Source: Alistipes sp. (lineage in GTDB: Bacteria > Bacteroidota > Bacteroidia > Bacteroidales > Rikenellaceae). Taken from it: a stretch of DNA of 56,264 nt. Each line of letters begins with the position of its first letter. Position 1 is the first letter of the stretch. The notes under the pieces were generated by a model that worked only from the letters and a program-made list of their open reading frames with translations, made no database searches and was not told where the DNA came from. The stretch lies in NCBI GenBank assembly GCA_017629985.1, contig JAGBWD010000009.1, positions 1-56,264 on the forward strand, in the 5' to 3' direction. This document shows positions 52,838 through 56,264 of the stretch, piece by piece. The position numbers were made by a program, and so were the translations under genes.

Positions 52838-53986
52838 ATGAAAATGACAAAGTTTTTTGCACTTCTCGCTTCTGTAGCTCTTTTCGCAGCATGTACAGAG
52901 TCATCTAAAGATGAGGAGAAGCCAGAGCCACAGCCACAGCCAGAACCTAGTGGCGCTATTACTCTTTCAGCAGACAAGACAACTATCGAGCTTGGTGAGT
53001 CTGTAACCTTCACAGTAACTATGAAGAATGCGGAGACCGGAGAGACTACTGATATTACAACAGAGGCTTCTCTCTACGATAGCAACCTTGACAAGGTAAG
53101 CAACCCATTCACACCAACAGCTTCAGGCTCATACAACATCAACGCTGTATATGGCCCAGAGAGCTCAAATGTTCTTACTATTACTGTTATGGCACAGATG
53201 CCAGCGGTTCCAGAGGATACTGAGCCATCGAACCTAACATTCAACCACCGTATCCTTCTTATCGACCATACAGGTGTAAACTGTGGTTACTGCCCTAATA
53301 TGACAGATAACCTCATCGCATTGGAGGAGTCAGATATGCACCACATGTATAACGAGGTTACTTGCCACGCTGGTGGTATGGCATCTGGCGACCCTGGAAA
53401 CTCTAATGCAGCTAACGCTTTGAACAAGTTCCAGAGTAACTACATCGAGGGTTATCCTAACATCTGTGTTAATTTCCACACAACAACTGTAGGTAACTAT
53501 GCTACAGCTACATTCCTTAACCAGATGCGTAATGTATTCAATCAGCACGTTAAGAAGGATGGTGCATCTGTAGGTATCTCATTGGCAGTTGCTGGTGACG
53601 CTACAAATGTATACTGCGCAGCACAGATCAAGGCAAAGGATAGCAAGGAGTATAAGGCTGTTGCTTGGTTGCTCGAGAGCGGCATCTATAGCCCTAACCA
53701 GGCAGGTGCAAAGAAGGATGTACACAGAATCTACAACTACGCTCTTCGTAACATCTCTGGTACATACTCACAGTCTAACGTAGCTGGTGAGTCTATCGGT
53801 TGGCTTGAGGAGGGTCAGACTATTGACCAGGCGTTTAAGCTTCCTATCACAAGCACAAAGTGGAACCACGAGAACATGGGTGTCCTTGTAATCGTTTCTG
53901 CAAAGGATTCACAGGGCCGTTGGGAGGTTGTAAACACTGCATACTGCCCTACTGGCGAGTCAAAGGGTTACGAGTACATCAAGTAA
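52838..53986 (+). CDS. Omp28-type lipoprotein with CxxC (second of two)
   Basis: A 382-residue paralogue of the preceding protein. The lipobox FAAC gives Cys19; the residues after it (TESSKDEEKPEP) are acidic, resembling the lipoprotein export signals of Bacteroidota, so surface exposure is plausible. An Ig-like region (about 38-118) contains FTPTASGSYNINAVYG, aligning with FTPTLDGTYKFYATCG of the first copy. The thioredoxin-like part starts HRILLIDHTG and NCGYCPNM (Cys149, Cys152). A Pro/Glu/Gln-rich linker sits after the signal. It closes the operon, with a terminator at 54013. Confidence 0.86.
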   Translation: MKMTKFFALLASVALFAACTESSKDEEKPEPQPQPEPSGAITLSADKTTIELGESVTFTVTMKNAETGETTDITTEASLYDSNLDKVSNPFTPTASGSYNINAVYGPESSNVLTITVMAQMPAVPEDTEPSNLTFNHRILLIDHTGVNCGYCPNMTDNLIALEESDMHHMYNEVTCHAGGMASGDPGNSNAANALNKFQSNYIEGYPNICVNFHTTTVGNYATATFLNQMRNVFNQHVKKDGASVGISLAVAGDATNVYCAAQIKAKDSKEYKAVAWLLESGIYSPNQAGAKKDVHRIYNYALRNISGTYSQSNVAGESIGWLEEGQTIDQAFKLPITSTKWNHENMGVLVIVSAKDSQGRWEVVNTAYCPTGESKGYEYIK

Positions 53987-54012
53987 TAGTCCCTTACATA
54001 GACTATATAGAG

Positions 54013-54048
54013 GGAGTGTCCGACAATTTCGGACACTCCTATTTTTAT
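54013..54048 (+). terminator. Terminator of the thioredoxin/Omp28 operon
   Basis: Perfect 11-bp stem ggagtgtccga (54013-54023) with tcggacactcc (54029-54039), five-base loop, followed by a T run. Confidence 0.9.
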
Positions 54049-54098
54049 ATAAGGGTATCACATCACAAACTCTCCCTACAAAATAGGCCCTCTCAAGT

Positions 54099-54129
54099 GT
54101 TGAAATCTCAATACAAATTGTTATCTTTG
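54099..54129 (+). promoter_or_regulatory. Promoter of the cyclophilin-DAHP synthase unit
   Basis: GTTG at 54099-54102 (one base off TTTG), 19-base spacer, TATCTTTG at 54122-54129. It lies 24 bases before the ATG at 54154. Confidence 0.6.
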
Positions 54130-54153
54130 CATAAGATATAAAATATATTGAAT

Positions 54154-54591
54154 ATGAAATACGCTATTATCTCTACAGAAAAGGGAGACATGAAGGCAGA
54201 GCTTTATGCCAATGAGACCCCAATCACCGTTGATAACTTTGTGAAACTCGCCGAGAGCCACTTCTACGATGCACTGTGCTTCCACCGCGTCATTCCAGAC
54301 TTTGTAATTCAGGGTGGCTGCCCAAAGGGCGATGGCACAGGAGGCCCAGGATATACTATCCCTTGTGAAACACGCGCCGAGCGTCAGTATCACGACCGCG
54401 GAGTACTCTCTATGGCCCACCGAGGACCAAACACCGGAGGCTCGCAGTTCTTCATCTGCCACAACCGCATGAACACACAGCACCTAGACGGCGTACACAC
54501 ATGCTTCGGAAAGGTTGTGGAGGGTGTAGAGGTTATAGACGACATTCGCCCAGGAGATCTCATCCTATCAATAACTATCGTAGAGGAGTAA
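54154..54591 (+). CDS. Peptidyl-prolyl cis-trans isomerase, cyclophilin type
   Basis: A 145-residue cytoplasmic cyclophilin with no signal peptide. Core motifs are [24 protein letters not shown] (the catalytic Arg follows FH), [16 protein letters not shown] and [15 protein letters not shown]. It speeds prolyl isomerisation in protein folding. I took the ATG at 54154; a TTG at 54148 would add two residues. The DAHP synthase gene begins one base after its stop, so the two are translated from one message. Confidence 0.95.
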   Translation: MKYAIISTEKGDMKAELYANETPITVDNFVKLAESHFYDALCFHRVIPDFVIQGGCPKGDGTGGPGYTIPCETRAERQYHDRGVLSMAHRGPNTGGSQFFICHNRMNTQHLDGVHTCFGKVVEGVEVIDDIRPGDLILSITIVEE

Positions 54592-54592
54592 G

Positions 54593-55651
54593 ATGTTAGA
54601 TATTAAGCCCATATTCACGGAAAATATCTCCGAGCCACTATATATAGCTGGCCCCTGCAGCGCCGAGAGCCGAGAGCAGCTTCTTGCTACAGCACGAGGT
54701 GTCGCGGCTGCAGGAGTTCGCATACTTCGTGCTGGCGTATGGAAGCCACGCACCAAGCCAGGATCTTTTGAGGGCGTGGGCAGTGAGGCCCTAGCGTGGC
54801 TCCACGAGGCAAAGGTAGAGTATGGGCTTAATGTCATCACCGAGGTTGCTACACCCGAACATCTGGAGCAGGCTCTAAAGGCGGGCATGGATGGCGTGTG
54901 GATTGGCGCACGTACCACGACAAACCCTTTTGCCATGCAGCAGATAGCGGACGCGCTCAAGGGCGTAGATACTGCCGTTATCGTCAAGAATCCCGTAATC
55001 CCCGATGTGGAGCTATGGGTAGGCGCTATAGAACGTATATATAATAGTGGTATCCGCCGCATCGCCGCCGTACATCGTGGCTTCGGCACACACCAAACAC
55101 TACCCTATCGCAACGCACCACACTGGTCGGTACCTATTGAGCTGCACCGCCGCATTCCATCACTGCAGATACTCTCTGACCCTAGCCACATCGGCGGACG
55201 CAGAGAACTCATAGCACAGCTATCGCAGCAAGCCCTAGACCTCGGCTTTGCAGGAGTGATGATAGAGTGCCACAACTGCCCCGATAATGCCCTCAGCGAT
55301 GCCGCACAGCAGATTACACCAGAGATGCTAGGCGATATCCTACGTACCCTAAAACTGCGCCGCACGCCCGCAGCAACAGATATCCTCGGCGAATACCGCA
55401 TGCACATAGATACCATAGATAGCCGCATCATAGAGCTTCTTGCGGAGCGCATGACTGTAGCACGCGAGATCGGAGAGTATAAACAGCAGCACGGAATGGC
55501 CGTTGTGCAACACGACAGATACAACGAATTGCTGGAATCTGCCGAGGCTCGCGCAGAATTTATGGGCCTTTCTCGCGATTTTATTCACGAAATCTTTAGT
55601 GCTGTCCACGAGGAGTCTGTTCGCCAGCAACTCGAAATTGAGAAAAAATAG
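54593..55651 (+). CDS. Bifunctional DAHP synthase / chorismate mutase
   Basis: Catalyses the first step of aromatic amino acid synthesis and, through its second domain, the step from chorismate to prephenate. Residues about 1-262 are a KDSA-type (AroA-beta) DAHP synthase, with the signature IAGPCSAES (18-26), GVWKPRTKPGSFEGVG and, near the end, DPSHIGGRRE. Residues about 265-352 are an AroQ-type chorismate mutase (HIDTIDSRIIELLAERM, VAREIGEYKQQHG). The fusion suggests allosteric control by prephenate or an end product, known for related enzymes. Length is 352. No other aromatic gene is adjacent and no clear terminator follows. Confidence 0.95.
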   Translation: MLDIKPIFTENISEPLYIAGPCSAESREQLLATARGVAAAGVRILRAGVWKPRTKPGSFEGVGSEALAWLHEAKVEYGLNVITEVATPEHLEQALKAGMDGVWIGARTTTNPFAMQQIADALKGVDTAVIVKNPVIPDVELWVGAIERIYNSGIRRIAAVHRGFGTHQTLPYRNAPHWSVPIELHRRIPSLQILSDPSHIGGRRELIAQLSQQALDLGFAGVMIECHNCPDNALSDAAQQITPEMLGDILRTLKLRRTPAATDILGEYRMHIDTIDSRIIELLAERMTVAREIGEYKQQHGMAVVQHDRYNELLESAEARAEFMGLSRDFIHEIFSAVHEESVRQQLEIEKK

Positions 55652-55801
55652 AGGATAACAGCAAAAAAGTGCTAAAAAAAGTGATGTTTTTACACTTTGG
55701 ATAACATAGCTGTAATATACTGATTATCAATACTTTGGCTGATGTGTAATTTTTGCGATGAAAAAAAAGTTGCATTTTTTCAAAAAAAAGTTGCGAAAAT
55801 G

Positions 55802-55832
55802 TTTGGAGAATAAAAAAATTGTAGTACCTTTG
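55802..55832 (+). promoter_or_regulatory. Promoter of tRNA-Gly
   Basis: TTTG at 55802-55805, 19-base spacer, TACCTTTG at 55825-55832. Exact fit to the consensus, about 50 bases before the tRNA. Confidence 0.75.
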
Positions 55833-55882
55833 CACTCGCAATCGAAAAGGTTGTAGTCGTAAAATTTTAAGATGTTAGTGTT

Positions 55883-55955
55883 GCGGAAATAGCTCAGTTG
55901 GTAGAGCACAACCTTGCCAAGGTTGGGGTCGCGAGTTCGAGTCTCGTTTTCCGCT
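55883..55955 (+). tRNA. tRNA-Gly (anticodon GCC)
   Basis: A 73-base cloverleaf can be drawn: acceptor GCGGAAA with TTTCCGC, D-arm GCTC/GAGC, anticodon stem CAACC/GGTTG around loop TTGCCAA (anticodon GCC), variable loop GGGTC, T-arm GCGAG/CTCGT with loop TTCGAGT (last pair G-U), discriminator T. CCA is not encoded. It has a promoter upstream and its own terminator at 55965-55993. Confidence 0.95.
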
Positions 55956-56264
55956 CAAACGAAGAAGCAGTCCAAACGGACTGCTTTTTTGTTTGACACG
56001 ATGACTCGCACGAAGCGACCCCACTCGCCCCTCCCAGGGGTTGGGGGTGTAAATATAATTCGCGAGAAATCGCCCACAACGTGGGCTCGAGTCTCGTTTT
56101 CCGCTCAACGAAAGAAGCAGTCCAAACGGACTGTTTTTTTTGTTATGCAAAATGAAGACTCGCACGAAGCGACCCCACTCGCCCCTCCCAGGGGTTGGGG
56201 GTGTAAATATAATTCGCGAGAAATCGCCCACAACGTGGGCTCGAGTCTCGTTTTCCGCTCAACG
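55937..56264 (+). repeat. Tandem array of units that include the tRNA-Gly 3' end
   Basis: The 20 bases cgagtctcgttttccgctca (tRNA T-arm end plus acceptor) start at 55938, 56088 and 56242. Between them are units of 150 and 154 bases. Each unit has the tRNA 3' end, a copy of the tRNA terminator hairpin, and a 108-base segment that is identical at 56003-56110 and 56157-56264. That segment starts with gactcgcacgaagcgacccc, whose reverse complement resembles the tRNA T-arm region, and contains the hairpin gcccac-aac-gtgggc. The window ends inside the array. Confidence 0.85.
55965..55993 (+). terminator. Terminator of tRNA-Gly
   Basis: Stem aagcagtcc (55965-55973) with ggactgctt (55978-55986), loop aaac, followed by a T run. 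A near copy stands at 56116-56141 in the repeat. Confidence 0.88.

Noticed and set aside
55660-55720. Terminator after the DAHP synthase gene
   Set aside because: Only an A/T-rich six-base inverted repeat (aaagtg/cacttt) is present; too weak to call.
55875-56231. Minus-strand ORF of 118 residues across the tRNA and repeats
   Set aside because: It is antisense to tRNA-Gly and the tandem units; its internal repeat comes from the DNA repeat and its composition is that of a false tRNA-antisense ORF.
1-56264. CRISPR arrays, rRNA, transposases, integrases
   Set aside because: None seen; the only regular repeats are the long tRNA-linked units at the right edge, whose size and content do not fit CRISPR.

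Overview
The window is a contiguous chromosomal segment of a Bacteroidota bacterium, most likely order Bacteroidales. The evidence is family content (DUF4491, DUF4270, DUF3098, DUF6029, Omp28-type lipoproteins, GldE, YfhO-type membrane protein, KDSA-type DAHP synthase fused to chorismate mutase), the almost complete lack of Shine-Dalgarno sequences, and promoters of the Bacteroidales form TTTG-N19-21-TAnnTTTG (clean examples at 3621-3652, 45673-45703 and 55802-55832). The genus cannot be fixed from the sequence alone; an Alistipes/Rikenellaceae-like gut bacterium is a guess.

Layout. 1-398: 3' end of a YraQ/DUF318-type permease. 701-3523 (minus): an unrecognised 313-aa protein, a DUF4491 membrane protein and a GH5 mannanase-like lipoprotein. 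3621-10447 (plus): the distal half of the division and cell wall cluster, murG-murC-ftsQ-ftsA-ftsZ, with its own promoter, followed by gldE, a phosphopantetheinyl transferase and a MATE transporter (to 13834). 13912-18257 (minus): a nitronate monooxygenase/FabK-like flavoprotein, then glgB translationally coupled to a LysM plus degenerate L,D-transpeptidase lipoprotein. 18385-21930 (plus): two paralogous POT peptide transporters. 22047-22742 (minus): Sel1 repeats. 22947-30465 (plus): galE, a small outer membrane protein, MscS, cstA with an overlapping helical-repeat gene, ispG and recO. 30549-43001 (minus): C1 peptidase, topA, DUF4270 lipoprotein, half-size GT5 protein, queA, truB, uppP, DUF3098, ftsX and a YfhO-type membrane protein. 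43139-45483 (plus): polyprenyl diphosphate synthase and an FHS-type sugar transporter. 45731-49073 (plus): lipA-lipB-recJ. 49373-53986 (plus): a secreted thioredoxin-fold protein, a DUF6029 outer membrane barrel and two CxxC lipoproteins of Omp28 type. 54154-55651 (plus): cyclophilin and DAHP synthase/chorismate mutase. 55883-55955: tRNA-Gly(GCC), followed to the window end by a tandem array carrying copies of the tRNA 3' end.

How the genes work together. Much of the window is envelope biology: peptidoglycan precursor synthesis and divisome (murG to ftsZ, ftsX), lipid carrier supply and recycling (polyprenyl synthase, uppP, ispG) and outer membrane lipoproteins. The rest is housekeeping (topA, recO, recJ, queA, truB, lipA/lipB). 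Strong hairpin terminators separate most transcription units, and several share a common stem sequence.

The best candidates for something undescribed are (i) the 49373-53986 operon, which puts CxxC proteins at several envelope positions next to an outer membrane barrel; (ii) the tRNA-Gly 3'-end tandem array at the right edge; and (iii) key-residue losses in otherwise intact envelope or polysaccharide proteins (YkuD Cys to Ser, FtsZ T7-loop Asn to Arg, GT5 without its catalytic half). No CRISPR array, rRNA, transposase or integrase was seen.
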